Of a DNA stretch of 64,000 bases, positions 52,251-61,187 are shown piece after piece. The translations under genes were made by a program, and so were the position numbers. The stretch is from Pseudobutyrivibrio sp. (lineage in GTDB: Bacteria; Bacillota; Clostridia; Lachnospirales; Lachnospiraceae), in the NCBI GenBank assembly GCA_017557435.1, contig JAFYYR010000001.1, positions 62,001-126,000 of the forward strand. The letters are read 5' to 3'. The notes under the pieces were generated by a model that worked only from the letters and a program-made list of their open reading frames with translations, was not told the DNA's origin and searched no databases. Numbering within the stretch: the first letter of the stretch is position 1; each line of letters starts with the position of its first letter.

Positions 52251-53420
52251 ATGAATGAAAAAGAATTAAAAAGTGTTTTTGAGGAAAAGTTTGGAGCTGG
52301 CGGTGATATGCGTAGTTACTTCGCTCCAGGCCGTGTGAACCTCATAGGCGAGCACACTGACTACAACGGTGGTCATGTATTCCCATGTGCACTTACAATT
52401 GGAACCTATGCTGTAGCGAGAAAGCGCGATGACAGGGTGATAAAGCTCTATTCCGCTAACATTGATAAAGTTGGAGTGGTTGAGAGCAGTCTTGATGATC
52501 TCACTAATAAGGAGGAATATAACTGGGCTAACTATCCATTAGGTGTTGTTTGGGCCTTAAAAGAGAAGGGCTCGGAAATTAAATCGGGATTTGAAATGTG
52601 CGTTTGGGGCAATATTCCCAACGGCTCAGGCCTATCATCATCGGCTTCGCTTGAGGTGCTTACTGGCACAGTTTTAAATGATTTCTTTGAATTAAATAAG
52701 TCTATGGTGGACTTAGCCCTAATAGGACAGTACTCTGAGAACAATTTCAACGGATGCAATTGTGGTATAATGGACCAATTTGCGGTAGCAATGGGACAAA
52801 AAGACCACGCCATTTTCCTTGACTGTGCAGATTTATCCTATAAATATGCCAGCGTAAAGCTGCCAAATGCTAAGATAGTAATCACCAATTCCAAGGTTAA
52901 GCATTCACTTGTGGACTCAGCATATAATGATAGAAGAAATGAAAGCGCTCAGGCTCTTGCAGATCTTCAGACAGTATGTGGTATCAGTACATTAGGTGAA
53001 TTAACTGACCAGGAGTTTGAGAAATACGGCTCAGCCATTAAGGACGAAGTTTGCTACAGAAGAGCTAAGCATGCAGTAGCTGAGAATCAGCGTACAATTA
53101 AGGCAGTAGAGGCTCTTAATAATAACGACATCGCCACATTTGGTAAGCTTATGAATGCAAGCCATGTGTCACTTCGAGATGACTATGAAGTTTCTTGCGA
53201 GGAGGTAGATTTCCTTGTGGAGACAGAGTGGTCTGTACCAGGAGTTATTGGCGCCCGCATCACTGGAGGCGGTTTTGGAGGCTGTACAGTAGCCATCGTT
53301 GAAAATGACGCAGTTGATAACTTCAAGGAAGTAGTAGGTAAGGCCTACAAGGAGAAATACAACCTTGATGCAGAATTCTACGTTGTCGATATAGGCGATG
53401 GAGCAAAAAAAATATCTTAG
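52251..53420 (+). CDS. galK: galactokinase
   Basis: A 389-residue GHMP kinase. The galactokinase signature PGRVNLIGEHTDYNGGHVFP (residues 27-46) and the phosphate loop NGSGLSSSASLEV are present, as is ARITGGGFGGCTVAIV near the C-terminus. The catalytic Asp lies in CGIMDQFAVAMG. It feeds galactose from the beta-galactosidase into the Leloir pathway; galT and galE are not in the window. AGGAGAAGG precedes the ATG. Confidence 0.97.
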   Translation: MNEKELKSVFEEKFGAGGDMRSYFAPGRVNLIGEHTDYNGGHVFPCALTIGTYAVARKRDDRVIKLYSANIDKVGVVESSLDDLTNKEEYNWANYPLGVVWALKEKGSEIKSGFEMCVWGNIPNGSGLSSSASLEVLTGTVLNDFFELNKSMVDLALIGQYSENNFNGCNCGIMDQFAVAMGQKDHAIFLDCADLSYKYASVKLPNAKIVITNSKVKHSLVDSAYNDRRNESAQALADLQTVCGISTLGELTDQEFEKYGSAIKDEVCYRRAKHAVAENQRTIKAVEALNNNDIATFGKLMNASHVSLRDDYEVSCEEVDFLVETEWSVPGVIGARITGGGFGGCTVAIVENDAVDNFKEVVGKAYKEKYNLDAEFYVVDIGDGAKKIS

Positions 53421-53431
53421 GGGGAATGGTA

Positions 53432-53518
53432 ATGGCCTTTGCATTAGGATATATAGCATTCTATGGTCTATTAATATTTGGAATAGTAAAGCTTGTTAAA
53501 TATCTTAAGAAGAAATAA
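53432..53518 (+). CDS. 28-residue single-helix membrane peptide
   Basis: A 28-codon frame from ATG 53432, with AGGGGG at 53419-53424 overlapping the galK stop. It encodes one membrane helix (AFALGYIAFYGLLIFGIVKL) followed by a basic tail KYLKKK. An in-frame ATG at 53426 is too close to the ribosome binding site. It lies 11 bases after galK, so it is probably translated as the last gene of the lacZ-galK transcript. I do not recognise it; small proteins of this form often bind a membrane transporter. Confidence 0.55.
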   Translation: MAFALGYIAFYGLLIFGIVKLVKYLKKK

Positions 53519-53696
53519 CATATTTGTCTAATAGCAATAGACTAGTAGGATTCGACAATATATTTTGCGTAGATAGCATAGAGGATTGCTGTACAAATAG
53601 CTTTTGATTATCGAAGGAAATTCGATATTCTCTTGGTAAACAGTTGTACATTTTCTTAAATGACTTGTTTAAATAAGTAAAAGGAAAAACATACAA
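53505..53696 (-). pseudogene. remnant of an AraC-type helix-turn-helix C-terminus
   Basis: The minus strand encodes FTYLNKSFKKMYNCLPREYR followed by ISFDNQKLF. This matches the end of the second helix-turn-helix of AraC regulators (F-x-R-x-FKK-x-x-G-x-x-P-x-EYR) but nothing of the rest of such a protein. No ribosome binding site or upstream domain remains. I read it as a decayed gene fragment. The rest of 53519-53860 holds only the terminator at 53700-53736 and otherwise nothing I can support. Confidence 0.45.
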
Positions 53697-53699
53697 AAT

Positions 53700-53736
53700 A
53701 AAACCATCCTAACCAAACTGGTGAGGGTGGTTTTTT
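53700..53736 (+). terminator. terminator of the lacZ-galK region
   Basis: The outer stem AAAACCATCC/GGGTGGTTTT (53700-53709, 53725-53734; one G-T pair) encloses an inner ACCA/TGGT pair, followed by TT. The A-rich left side allows use on either strand. Confidence 0.75.
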
Positions 53737-53860
53737 GTTGTACGAGAAATATAGTAGATATATAATAATTACAACGAATATAAAAATAGGATAATAAATA
53801 AGACGGGATTAAGACAATAATACATGGATTGATGATGAGTGGAAAAGGGTTGGTTAAGAA

Positions 53861-54319
53861 ATGAATATAAGAAAAGAAAATAGTTTAAAACTGATGGTTT
53901 ATTTACTATTAATAGTTGTTTTAGAGATATTATCATACAGTGAAGCAAAGGTAATTCAAAAACAATATGGAATGCCAATATTTGCACCCGTAATAAATAT
54001 TATTTTGGTTCCTTATTTAACATTTATTATGGGGAGAGAAATTGAAGATATATCGGGAATTCGAAAAGAAATACTAAAGGGTAAAAAAGAATTTAGACTT
54101 ATATTAAAGTGTCTTCAAATAGTATTTCTGTTGGTAGAAGTATACATTGTACTAATTTCTTTTGGAAGGGTTATTGGCCAATCAGATATTATAAATAGTT
54201 ATAGTTCACTATATTTAAATCTCTATGCATATACAAAAACGGAATTTTATGTGGTTTTGATTCTTATATTTATTTTATCAGGATTTGGGAACTCGGTTAT
54301 TAAGGATGATAACAATTAG
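53861..54319 (+). CDS. four-helix membrane protein, unknown
   Basis: A 152-residue hydrophobic protein not recognised. Four membrane helices are predicted (about 10-27, 40-57, 84-106 and 127-146), with a short charged loop SGIRKEILKGKKEFR between the second and third. It is clearly more AT-rich than its neighbours, which may point to transfer. The start ATG 53861 has a weak GGTTAAG upstream. It is followed at 11 bp by the first of two related small membrane-protein genes. Confidence 0.6.
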   Translation: MNIRKENSLKLMVYLLLIVVLEILSYSEAKVIQKQYGMPIFAPVINIILVPYLTFIMGREIEDISGIRKEILKGKKEFRLILKCLQIVFLLVEVYIVLISFGRVIGQSDIINSYSSLYLNLYAYTKTEFYVVLILIFILSGFGNSVIKDDNN

Positions 54320-54330
54320 GGGGAGACCAT

Positions 54331-54570
54331 ATGGATATTTATAAGATGTTATTAATCATAATAGGTATCATAGTACTTTTAAGTGTTGTTATATATGCTG
54401 CAATACAGGTGATATCTGATATAGATTACAAGCGTCAGATTTCTGGAAAGAGACCAATGAGAGAATACAAGGGAAAAGAACCTTTGAATGAAGCCTACAA
54501 TGAAGGTCTAGAAATTGAAAAAGCATCCAAGGAAATCTTAACTAAAAATGAAATATCTCACACTTTATAG
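54331..54570 (+). CDS. small single-pass membrane protein, copy A
   Basis: A 79-residue protein with one N-terminal membrane helix (about 6-27), then a cytoplasmic hydrophilic part with DIDYKRQISGKRPMREYKGK. The same block, changed, occurs in the next gene (DADYKKQLEGKIPERKFHGK), so the two are tandem paralogues. Function unknown. GGGGGAG precedes the ATG. The C-terminus is helical and acidic (EGLEIEKASKEIL). Confidence 0.65.
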   Translation: MDIYKMLLIIIGIIVLLSVVIYAAIQVISDIDYKRQISGKRPMREYKGKEPLNEAYNEGLEIEKASKEILTKNEISHTL

Positions 54571-54594
54571 TGTCGATAATGGGGGAGGATTTCT

Positions 54595-54855
54595 ATGAAT
54601 CAAGCAATAGTAGCATTAATAATCATATTTGCAGCACTGATAGCAATACCTGTTATTATAAGGATTTATCAAGATGCTGATTATAAGAAGCAACTGGAGG
54701 GGAAGATTCCTGAAAGGAAGTTTCATGGGAAAAATCCGCCAACAGATGTTTCTGATGCAGTTAATTCCGGTGATGGGGATCAGCAAGCGTTCAAGGAGTC
54801 TTGCGATGCAGAATTGAGAATGCGAGGAATGCAAAACATAATAGGACCTAAATAA
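54595..54855 (+). CDS. small single-pass membrane protein, copy B
   Basis: An 86-residue paralogue of the preceding gene. It has an N-terminal membrane helix (about 4-23), then DADYKKQLEGKIPERKFHGK and P-rich NPPTD, followed by a different C-terminus with one Cys. The pattern shared by both copies is D-x-DYK-(R/K)-Q-x2-GK-x-P-x-R-x2-x-GK-x-P. Function unknown. GGGGGAGG lies before the ATG, and a terminator follows. Confidence 0.65.
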   Translation: MNQAIVALIIIFAALIAIPVIIRIYQDADYKKQLEGKIPERKFHGKNPPTDVSDAVNSGDGDQQAFKESCDAELRMRGMQNIIGPK

Positions 54856-54860
54856 GCATT

Positions 54861-54891
54861 AAAATAGGAGCCATTTTAGGCTCTTATTTTT
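54861..54891. terminator. bidirectional terminator between copy B and the CdaR-like gene
   Basis: A twelve-bp stem (54861-54872 with 54879-54890; one G-T pair), loop ATTTTA, AAAA left and TTTTT right. The minus-strand gene's stop (54884-54886) lies in the hairpin. Confidence 0.85.
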
Positions 54892-55780
54892 GACTATTTA
54901 TATAGTTATAAAGCATAAGGGAAATTTTTACTGTGATGGCATCGGAGAACTTGCGGACATCGTAGCCAGTTAAATCAGCGAATTTATCTAAACGATAGAT
55001 GAGTGTATTGCGGTGAATGAACATCTTTCGGCTAGTCTCAGCAAGTGAGAGGTCATTAGCGAAAAATGATTCTAAAAGGTTCAAAGTCTCCTCGTCAATT
55101 TGCGATAAGAGGTCGATATTGATGTGCTTGTTTAAATATGCTTCAACTTCTTCCTCTGGTACGTTATAAAGTAAACGCCCCAATCCTAGGTCATCATAGC
55201 AGTAGATACGACCATTAGAGTTAAATGTGTTGCCGATGTTCATTGCAAGGATGCTATCCTTGTATGAAGCTGGTAATTCTTTAAATGTATTTACTGACTT
55301 GCTGTAGCTAAGCTTGAAAGAAGTGAAGGCCTCAGCCTCTAGCATATCTAAATATGAGTTAGCTATTTGAATTATCTCTTCCTTAGAAGGAGCTGTCTGA
55401 CAGTTAATTATGATAACAATGTGCTTGTTATCTACTTCGAGGACAACATCTTTAGAATCAGGAATGAGACTCTTTAGTAGAGATACAGCTTCCTTAGTGT
55501 AGTCTGTCTGGCTTTCAAGATAGAATACTTGTCGTATACCATTCTCTTCAATATGAAATCTGTGAAGAGAGGAAACAGCGTCAGAGTAAGCAAGCTCCCC
55601 TCTGAGGTAGAGGCGGTATAGGCCACTCTTAGAATCTACAGCATTAAAATGAATAATCATTTCCTTTAACTTATTTAAAGTCTCTTCGTCAGATAAATCT
55701 GTGTCGGTAATGTCGAAATTAATGCCAGTAGCTCTATTTAATTGCTCTAATAGTTTTTCTTTTTTCTCTTCGAAGTTCAT
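54884..55780 (-). CDS. CdaR/PucR-type transcriptional regulator
   Basis: A 298-residue regulator. The C-terminal PucR-type helix-turn-helix (about 245-292) reads LAETSRKMFIHRNTLIYRLD, then LTGYDVRKFSDAITVKISLML, the family signature. The N-terminal 240 residues contain a degenerate sensor and a GGDEF-like central fold typical of sugar-diacid regulators. I chose ATG 55780 because the protein homology begins there; the open frame to 56320 runs antisense through the ATPase gene. It is downstream of the ATPase gene, and a hairpin separates them. Confidence 0.82.
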   Translation of the reverse strand: MNFEEKKEKLLEQLNRATGINFDITDTDLSDEETLNKLKEMIIHFNAVDSKSGLYRLYLRGELAYSDAVSSLHRFHIEENGIRQVFYLESQTDYTKEAVSLLKSLIPDSKDVVLEVDNKHIVIIINCQTAPSKEEIIQIANSYLDMLEAEAFTSFKLSYSKSVNTFKELPASYKDSILAMNIGNTFNSNGRIYCYDDLGLGRLLYNVPEEEVEAYLNKHINIDLLSQIDEETLNLLESFFANDLSLAETSRKMFIHRNTLIYRLDKFADLTGYDVRKFSDAITVKISLMLYNYINSQK

Positions 55781-55896
55781 AAAACAGTATTCCCCATAAA
55801 TAGTATTCTTCTTGAAGAAGTAATCATAATTATAATACAAGGAAAAAGCATTTTCATTAGAAAAGGGATAAATGTTGGTCGAATAAAAAAGCTCAT

Positions 55897-55926
55897 AAAA
55901 AAACTGGATGCGATTTACGCATCCAG
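55897..55926 (-). terminator. terminator of the ABC ATPase gene
   Basis: On the minus strand, a perfect nine-bp stem CTGGATGCG/CGCATCCAG with loop TAAAT, followed by a run of seven Ts (55897-55903 as A on the plus strand). Confidence 0.92.
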
Positions 55927-55940
55927 CCTTAATAATCTTA

Positions 55941-57047
55941 CTAGTTTGTAATTGTAAGCTCTGTCTCCTTGTCGAAGAAGTGTGCCTTCTCCATATCAAG
56001 AGCGAACTGAACTGTGTCACCACCTCTTGCAGTTGTACGAGGATCAACTCTAGCTGTAACTTGAGTTCCAGCATAATCAAAGTATAAGTAAACCTCAGCA
56101 CCAAGAAGCTCATATACAGAAATCTTAGCTTCGATAACTGAAGAAGACTGTGTAGCAACGAAGATCTGTGAATCATGGATATCTTCTGGACGGATACCAA
56201 GGATAACTTCCTTACCACCGTAGTTCTTCTCGTTAAGAGCCTTAGCCTTAGCTGTAGGAACCTGAAGTGTAGCACCGTTAACCTGGATAGAAGTACAATC
56301 ATCATTGAGCTTACCATCAAGGAAGTTCATCTGTGGAGAACCGATGAATCCAGCAACGAAGAGGTTGCATGGCTTCTGATAAAGGTTAGCTGGTGTATCG
56401 ATCTGCTGAACAACACCGTCCTTCATAACTACGATTCTTGTACCAAGTGTCATAGCCTCTGTCTGATCGTGTGTAACGTAGATCATTGTAGCTCCAAGTG
56501 AATCATGAAGCTTAGAAATCTCAGTTCTCATCTGAACACGAAGCTTAGCATCAAGGTTTGAAAGAGGCTCATCCATAAGGAATACCTTAGGGTTACGAAC
56601 GATTGCACGACCCATGGCAACACGCTGTCTCTGACCACCTGAAAGAGCCTTTGGCTTTCTGTCAAGAAGCTTCTCAAGATCAAGAATCTTAGCTGCCTCG
56701 CGAACCTTTCTATCGATTTCATCCTTTGGTACTTTACGTAACTTAAGACCAAATGCCATGTTATCATATACTGTCATATGTGGATAAAGAGCATAGTTCT
56801 GGAAAACCATTGCGATATCTCTATCCTTTGGCTCTACATCGTTCATAAGCTTGCCATCGATGAGAAGCTCACCAGATGTAATCTCCTCAAGACCTGCAAT
56901 CATACGAAGTGTTGTAGACTTACCACAACCTGAAGGACCTACGAAGATGATGAACTCCTGATCCTGAATCTCGAGATTGAAATCCTTTACAGCATGGAAG
57001 CCGTTAGGGTATTTCTTATTAATGTTTTTTAATGAAATGTCTGCCAT
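55941..57047 (-). CDS. sugar ABC transporter ATP-binding protein (MsmK/UgpC/MalK type)
   Basis: A 368-residue ATPase. Walker A is GPSGCGKST (37-45), the Q loop is FQNYALYPHMTV, the signature is LSGGQRQRVAMGR, Walker B is VFLMDEPLSNLDAKLR, and the H loop is VTHDQTEAMTL. The C-terminal TOBE/MalK regulatory domain (about 235-368) includes LGIRPEDI. It stands alone with its own promoter and terminator, as expected of the shared MsmK ATPase that serves several CUT1 sugar transporters, here presumably including the galactoside transporter 8 kb away. GAGAGGAT precedes the ATG. Confidence 0.95.
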   Translation of the reverse strand: MADISLKNINKKYPNGFHAVKDFNLEIQDQEFIIFVGPSGCGKSTTLRMIAGLEEITSGELLIDGKLMNDVEPKDRDIAMVFQNYALYPHMTVYDNMAFGLKLRKVPKDEIDRKVREAAKILDLEKLLDRKPKALSGGQRQRVAMGRAIVRNPKVFLMDEPLSNLDAKLRVQMRTEISKLHDSLGATMIYVTHDQTEAMTLGTRIVVMKDGVVQQIDTPANLYQKPCNLFVAGFIGSPQMNFLDGKLNDDCTSIQVNGATLQVPTAKAKALNEKNYGGKEVILGIRPEDIHDSQIFVATQSSSVIEAKISVYELLGAEVYLYFDYAGTQVTARVDPRTTARGGDTVQFALDMEKAHFFDKETELTITN

Positions 57048-57097
57048 AATAAAATATCCTCTCTTTTAAATATTGGGTCACCCCTTAACTATCTACG

Positions 57098-57126
57098 ATT
57101 ATAAAAAATGAAGAAAATGTGAACAA
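57098..57126 (-). promoter_or_regulatory. promoter of the MsmK-like ATPase gene
   Basis: On the minus strand, TTGTTC (57126-57121), 17 bp, and a perfect TATAAT (57103-57098). It gives a leader of about 45 nt. Confidence 0.7.
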
Positions 57127-57262
57127 TGTTAGAATAACCAAAAATAGAAGGAGGCTTTCGGTATTTTACCAACCCTTTGTAAAATGTGCACAAATGAGGA
57201 TGTATGGAATTAAGCACATATTCTATACTTCTATATAAAAATATATAATTTAGAAGTTAATA

Positions 57263-57271
57263 TGTTATAAT
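57263..57271 (+). promoter_or_regulatory. extended -10 promoter of gdpP-rplI-dnaB
   Basis: TGTTATAAT forms an extended -10 (TG at 57263-57264, TATAAT at 57266-57271). No good -35 is present at 17 bp. Transcription would start near 57278. Confidence 0.6.
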
Positions 57272-57312
57272 GACAAAAGTGTTAGATTGGAATAACCATC
57301 GGGAGAATTATT

Positions 57313-59367
57313 ATGGAAGCATTAAAATATAGGAATCGTTTAAGGCGATATCTCAGATTTCCTCTATACATGCTTATTATATTTTTAATAGGTTGTATCG
57401 CAGTTAGTTTCGTAGATACTAAGATAGCAGAGATTATGACTGCTTTTGTGGTTATCTATGGCATTCTTTGCTTTATTTATTACAAAGCAAATATCAAATC
57501 ATTTAAGAACACAATAGTAGAATATGCTATTCATTATGGCACAGTTCAAAAGGAGCTTATTAAGAACTTTAGGCTTCCTTATGTTCTTTTGGATTCCACC
57601 GGTAGAGTCATGTGGATGAATGAAGAATTCTGCCAGCTGGTTGACAAGAGCAAGACATATAACAAGTCAATTACAAGCATTTTCTCAGAGATTACCCGTG
57701 AGGGAATCGAGCATGCTAAGGAAGATAATTTTGATATCCATGTTGAATATAATGAGAGAAAATATTTGGCATGCCTTCAGAGATTAGATGTTAGTGAGCC
57801 ACTTTCAGGTGCTATGGCAACAGAGATGGAAGAGAGTGCTGATGGACTTGTGGCAATCATCTTATTTGATGAGACAGATATCCAGGCTACTAAGGCTAAG
57901 ATTAACGACCAGGCCATGGTCATGGCTTTATTGTACGTAGATAATTATGACGAAGTATTTGATCAGGTTGAGAATGCTAAGCGTTCAATGCTTCTTGCCC
58001 TATTAGATAGAAAGATTAATAAATATTTCGGCGAGGCAGAGGCGGTAGTTAGACGTCTTGAGAAGGATAAATACCTTATTATTTTCCAGCACAAGTATTT
58101 AGAGATGTTTGAAAATGATAAGTTCTCTATTGTAGAGGATATTACTACTATTAAAATGGGTAACGACAAGGACATCACAGTCAGCCTTGGAATTGGTCTT
58201 GGAAGTGATGACTACACTCAGAAGGCCCAGTACGCCCACATGGCAATTGACCTTGCTCTTGCAAGAGGCGGTTGTCAGGTAGTAGTTAAAAATGGTCAGA
58301 ATGTTTCATACTATGGTACACATGGTAAGGAAGTAGAGCGTACCACACGAGTTAAGGCTAGAGTTAAGGCTCAGGCGCTTCGTGAGCTCATGGAATCTAG
58401 AGATAGAATCATTGTTATGGGTCACAATCTTTCAGATGCAGACTGTCTTGGCGCATCTGTTGGTGTGTACTGTGCAGGCCGTGAGATTGGCAAGCCAGTT
58501 AATATTGTTATAGATACCATTACAGGTGCTATGAGACCTGTTGTTGAGAGCTTTACTAGCAAGGACGAATATCCAGATGATATGTTTATCACATCGGAGC
58601 AGGCTCTTAATATTTGTAATGACAACACACTTATCATGGTTGTTGATACTAATAGACCAAGCTACGTAGAGTGTCCAGGTCTTCTTTATAAGAACAAGAA
58701 TATCGTAGTTATTGACCACCACAGACAGGTGGAAGAGATTATAGAGAATCCAATTCTTTCATATATTGAGCCATATGCATCATCAGCTAGTGAGATGATT
58801 GCAGAAGTGCTTCAGTATTTTGCAGACAAGATTAACATCAACCCTACAGAGGCTGATTGTATCTACGCTGGTATCTTAATTGATACTAACAACTTTATGA
58901 CTAAGACTGGTGTCCGTACTTTTGAGGCGGCAGCATTCTTAAGACGTAATGGTGCAGAGGTTACTAGAGTTAGAAAGATGCTCCGTGAGAACATGGAGAC
59001 CTATAAGGCAAGAGCTGAGATTGTTAGAAATGCAACCACTTATCGCGATGCATTTGCTATTGCAGAGTGTGAGCCAGACGGCAACTTAGAATCGCCTACA
59101 GTAGTTGGTGCTCAGGCTGCTAACGAGCTACTTAATATAGTAGGAATCAAGGCATCCTTTGTACTTACAAAATTCATGGACAAGATATTTATCAGCTCCC
59201 GTTCAATCGATGAGATTGATGTTCAGAGTATCATGACACGCCTTGGTGGTGGTGGCCATGTGAATATTGCAGGAGCTCAGATTCAGAATAGGACAATCGA
59301 AGAGGTTAGAGCAGACCTAGAAGAGACAATTGATAAGATGCTTGAAGAAGGAGAAATAAAGCTATGA
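57313..59367 (+). CDS. gdpP: cyclic-di-AMP phosphodiesterase GdpP
   Basis: A 684-residue membrane phosphodiesterase. Two membrane helices (about 16-60) precede a PAS-like domain (about 75-190), a degenerate GGDEF domain (about 195-345) and DHH/DHHA1 domains (about 360-670). The DHH metal motifs are [13 protein letters not shown] (His371), VVDTNRP and IDHHRQ, and DHHA1 ends with [14 protein letters not shown]. It breaks c-di-AMP to pApA. The usual HxxPDxD is HNLSDAD here, with Ser for Pro but the aspartates kept. It overlaps rplI by ATGA, the usual Firmicutes order. Confidence 0.95.
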   Translation: MEALKYRNRLRRYLRFPLYMLIIFLIGCIAVSFVDTKIAEIMTAFVVIYGILCFIYYKANIKSFKNTIVEYAIHYGTVQKELIKNFRLPYVLLDSTGRVMWMNEEFCQLVDKSKTYNKSITSIFSEITREGIEHAKEDNFDIHVEYNERKYLACLQRLDVSEPLSGAMATEMEESADGLVAIILFDETDIQATKAKINDQAMVMALLYVDNYDEVFDQVENAKRSMLLALLDRKINKYFGEAEAVVRRLEKDKYLIIFQHKYLEMFENDKFSIVEDITTIKMGNDKDITVSLGIGLGSDDYTQKAQYAHMAIDLALARGGCQVVVKNGQNVSYYGTHGKEVERTTRVKARVKAQALRELMESRDRIIVMGHNLSDADCLGASVGVYCAGREIGKPVNIVIDTITGAMRPVVESFTSKDEYPDDMFITSEQALNICNDNTLIMVVDTNRPSYVECPGLLYKNKNIVVIDHHRQVEEIIENPILSYIEPYASSASEMIAEVLQYFADKININPTEADCIYAGILIDTNNFMTKTGVRTFEAAAFLRRNGAEVTRVRKMLRENMETYKARAEIVRNATTYRDAFAIAECEPDGNLESPTVVGAQAANELLNIVGIKASFVLTKFMDKIFISSRSIDEIDVQSIMTRLGGGGHVNIAGAQIQNRTIEEVRADLEETIDKMLEEGEIKL

Positions 59368-59810
59368 AAGTAATTTTACTTGCAGATGTTAAATCCCTGG
59401 GTAAAAAGGGCGAGGTAGTCGAGGTTAGTGAGGGCTACGCTAGAAACATGCTTTTCAAGAAAAAGCTTGGTGTAGAGGCTACTAACGCAGCACTTAATGA
59501 TTTAAAGCTTCAGAATAAGCATGATGAGAAAGTTGCTCAGGAGAATTATGAAGCAGCAGTTGCTTTTGCTAAGGAAATCGAAGAGTGGAAGGTAGAGACT
59601 AAAATCAAAACTGGAGAGGGCGGAAGAACATTCGGCTCAGTATCTTCAAAGGAAATAGCTGAGGCAGCTAAGAAGCAGTACAACAAAGAAATTGATAAGA
59701 AAAAAATCGTGATGGATGACCCAATCAGATCACTTGGAACATACGAGGTAAAGGTTAAGCTTCATCCAAAGGTTACAGCTACACTTAGAGTACACGTGGG
59801 AGAACAATAA
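59364..59810 (+). CDS. rplI: 50S ribosomal protein L9
   Basis: A 148-residue L9. The N-domain [28 protein letters not shown] is diagnostic. A long connecting helix (about 40-75) leads to the C-domain with [18 protein letters not shown]. Its ATG overlaps the gdpP stop, so translation is coupled. dnaB begins 5 bp after its stop. Confidence 0.98.
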   Translation: MKVILLADVKSLGKKGEVVEVSEGYARNMLFKKKLGVEATNAALNDLKLQNKHDEKVAQENYEAAVAFAKEIEEWKVETKIKTGEGGRTFGSVSSKEIAEAAKKQYNKEIDKKKIVMDDPIRSLGTYEVKVKLHPKVTATLRVHVGEQ

Positions 59811-59815
59811 GGATA

Positions 59816-61165
59816 ATGGAAGATGTTATTCGCAGACAGATGCCTAATTCCATAGAAGCTGAGAAATCTGTTATTGGTTCAATGATCAGTGATAGAGACA
59901 CCATCGTAGAGTGTTCTGAGATTCTTCTTAGAGATGACTTCTATCATCAGCAGTACGGCGCATTGTTTGAGGCTATTGTAGAACTTTACAATGCAGGTGA
60001 GCCAGTTGATGAAGTTACTCTGCAGAACAAGCTTAGGGAAAAGGGCGTAGGACCAGAGATTGCTTCCCTTGAGGCAATACAGGATTTGATTCTTTCTGTT
60101 CCTACAACAGTTAATGCTAAAAACTATGCCAACATCGTCAAGGATAAGGCATTACTTAGAAACATAATAAAAGTTAATCAGAATATTGAAAACATGTGCT
60201 TTGAGGGTACAGAGGATGTTGATAGTATTTTGAATCAGACTGAAAAGGATATCTTTTCTCTTGTTCAGAATCGTGGTGAGACAGACTATGTTCCAATCAG
60301 ACAGGTTGTTATGAATGCCATTGCTAAGATTGAGCAGGCATCAAAGCAAAAGGGTGTTGTAACAGGTATTCCTACAGGATTTATTGATTTGGATAGACAG
60401 ACAGCTGGTCTTCAGCCATCTGATTTGATTCTTATAGCAGCCCGTCCTTCAATGGGTAAGACAGCCTTTGTTTTGAACTTGGCACAGCACATCACTATTC
60501 ATGAGCATTTATGTGCAGCCATTTTTTCTTTGGAAATGTCAAAGGAGCAGCTGGTTAACCGTCTATTCGCCCTTGAATCTCGAGTAGATGCACAGAAGCT
60601 CCGTACAGGTAACCTTCAGGAGGCCGATTGGGAGAATCTAGTAGAGGGTGCCGGTAAAATTGGTAATTCTAAGCTGATTATCGACGATACACCTGGTATT
60701 TCAATTAGCCAGATGCGTAGTAAATGTCGTAAATATAAGATGGAGATGGGACTTAACATTATCATCATCGACTACTTACAGTTGATGACAGGTTCTGGTA
60801 AGTCAGAGAGTAGACAGCAGGAGATTTCAGAGATTTCACGTTCTCTTAAGGCTCTTGCCCGTGAGCTGAATGTTCCGGTTATTGCACTTTCACAGCTTTC
60901 TCGAGCAGTAGAGCAGAGACCAGATCACAGACCTATGATGTCTGACTTGCGTGAGTCCGGAGCCATCGAGCAGGATGCGGACGTGGTTATGTTCATCTAT
61001 CGTGATGATTACTATAATCACGATTCAGAGATGAAGGGTGTTTCAGAAATCATTGTAGCTAAGCAGCGTAACGGTCCTATTGGAACCATAGAGCTTACAT
61101 GGCTTCCAGAATACACTCGTTTTGCAAATAGAGATAGAAGTCAATATTCAAATAGAGAAGAGTAG
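59816..61165 (+). CDS. dnaB: replicative DNA helicase DnaB (DnaC in Bacillus naming)
   Basis: A 449-residue RecA-fold hexameric helicase. The N-terminal domain (about 1-105) begins MPNSIEAEKSVIGSMI, and a linker helix follows. Walker A is ARPSMGKTAF (about 208-217), Walker B is NIIIIDYLQLM, and SQLSRAVEQRPDHRPMMSDLRESG includes the DNA-binding and arginine-finger region. It has no intein. It ends the gdpP-rplI-dnaB block, and its stop lies in the terminator stem. Confidence 0.97.
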   Translation: MEDVIRRQMPNSIEAEKSVIGSMISDRDTIVECSEILLRDDFYHQQYGALFEAIVELYNAGEPVDEVTLQNKLREKGVGPEIASLEAIQDLILSVPTTVNAKNYANIVKDKALLRNIIKVNQNIENMCFEGTEDVDSILNQTEKDIFSLVQNRGETDYVPIRQVVMNAIAKIEQASKQKGVVTGIPTGFIDLDRQTAGLQPSDLILIAARPSMGKTAFVLNLAQHITIHEHLCAAIFSLEMSKEQLVNRLFALESRVDAQKLRTGNLQEADWENLVEGAGKIGNSKLIIDDTPGISISQMRSKCRKYKMEMGLNIIIIDYLQLMTGSGKSESRQQEISEISRSLKALARELNVPVIALSQLSRAVEQRPDHRPMMSDLRESGAIEQDADVVMFIYRDDYYNHDSEMKGVSEIIVAKQRNGPIGTIELTWLPEYTRFANRDRSQYSNREE

Positions 61166-61187
61166 AGCACAGGCTCTACTCTTTTTT
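61159..61187. terminator. terminator of dnaB
   Basis: A ten-bp stem AGAGTAGAGC/GCTCTACTCT (61159-61168, 61173-61182), loop ACAG, then TTTTT. The dnaB stop is inside the stem. The opposite gene agrB ends at 61187, leaving no room for a gene between them. Confidence 0.9.

Noticed and set aside
53769-53987. 72-codon minus-strand frame
   Set aside because: It overlaps the start of the plus-strand membrane protein gene in AT-rich sequence, with no ribosome binding site.
55781-56320. N-terminal extension of the CdaR-like frame
   Set aside because: It runs on the same strand, in another frame, through the 3' part of the ABC ATPase gene and its terminator, and shows shadow-like composition.
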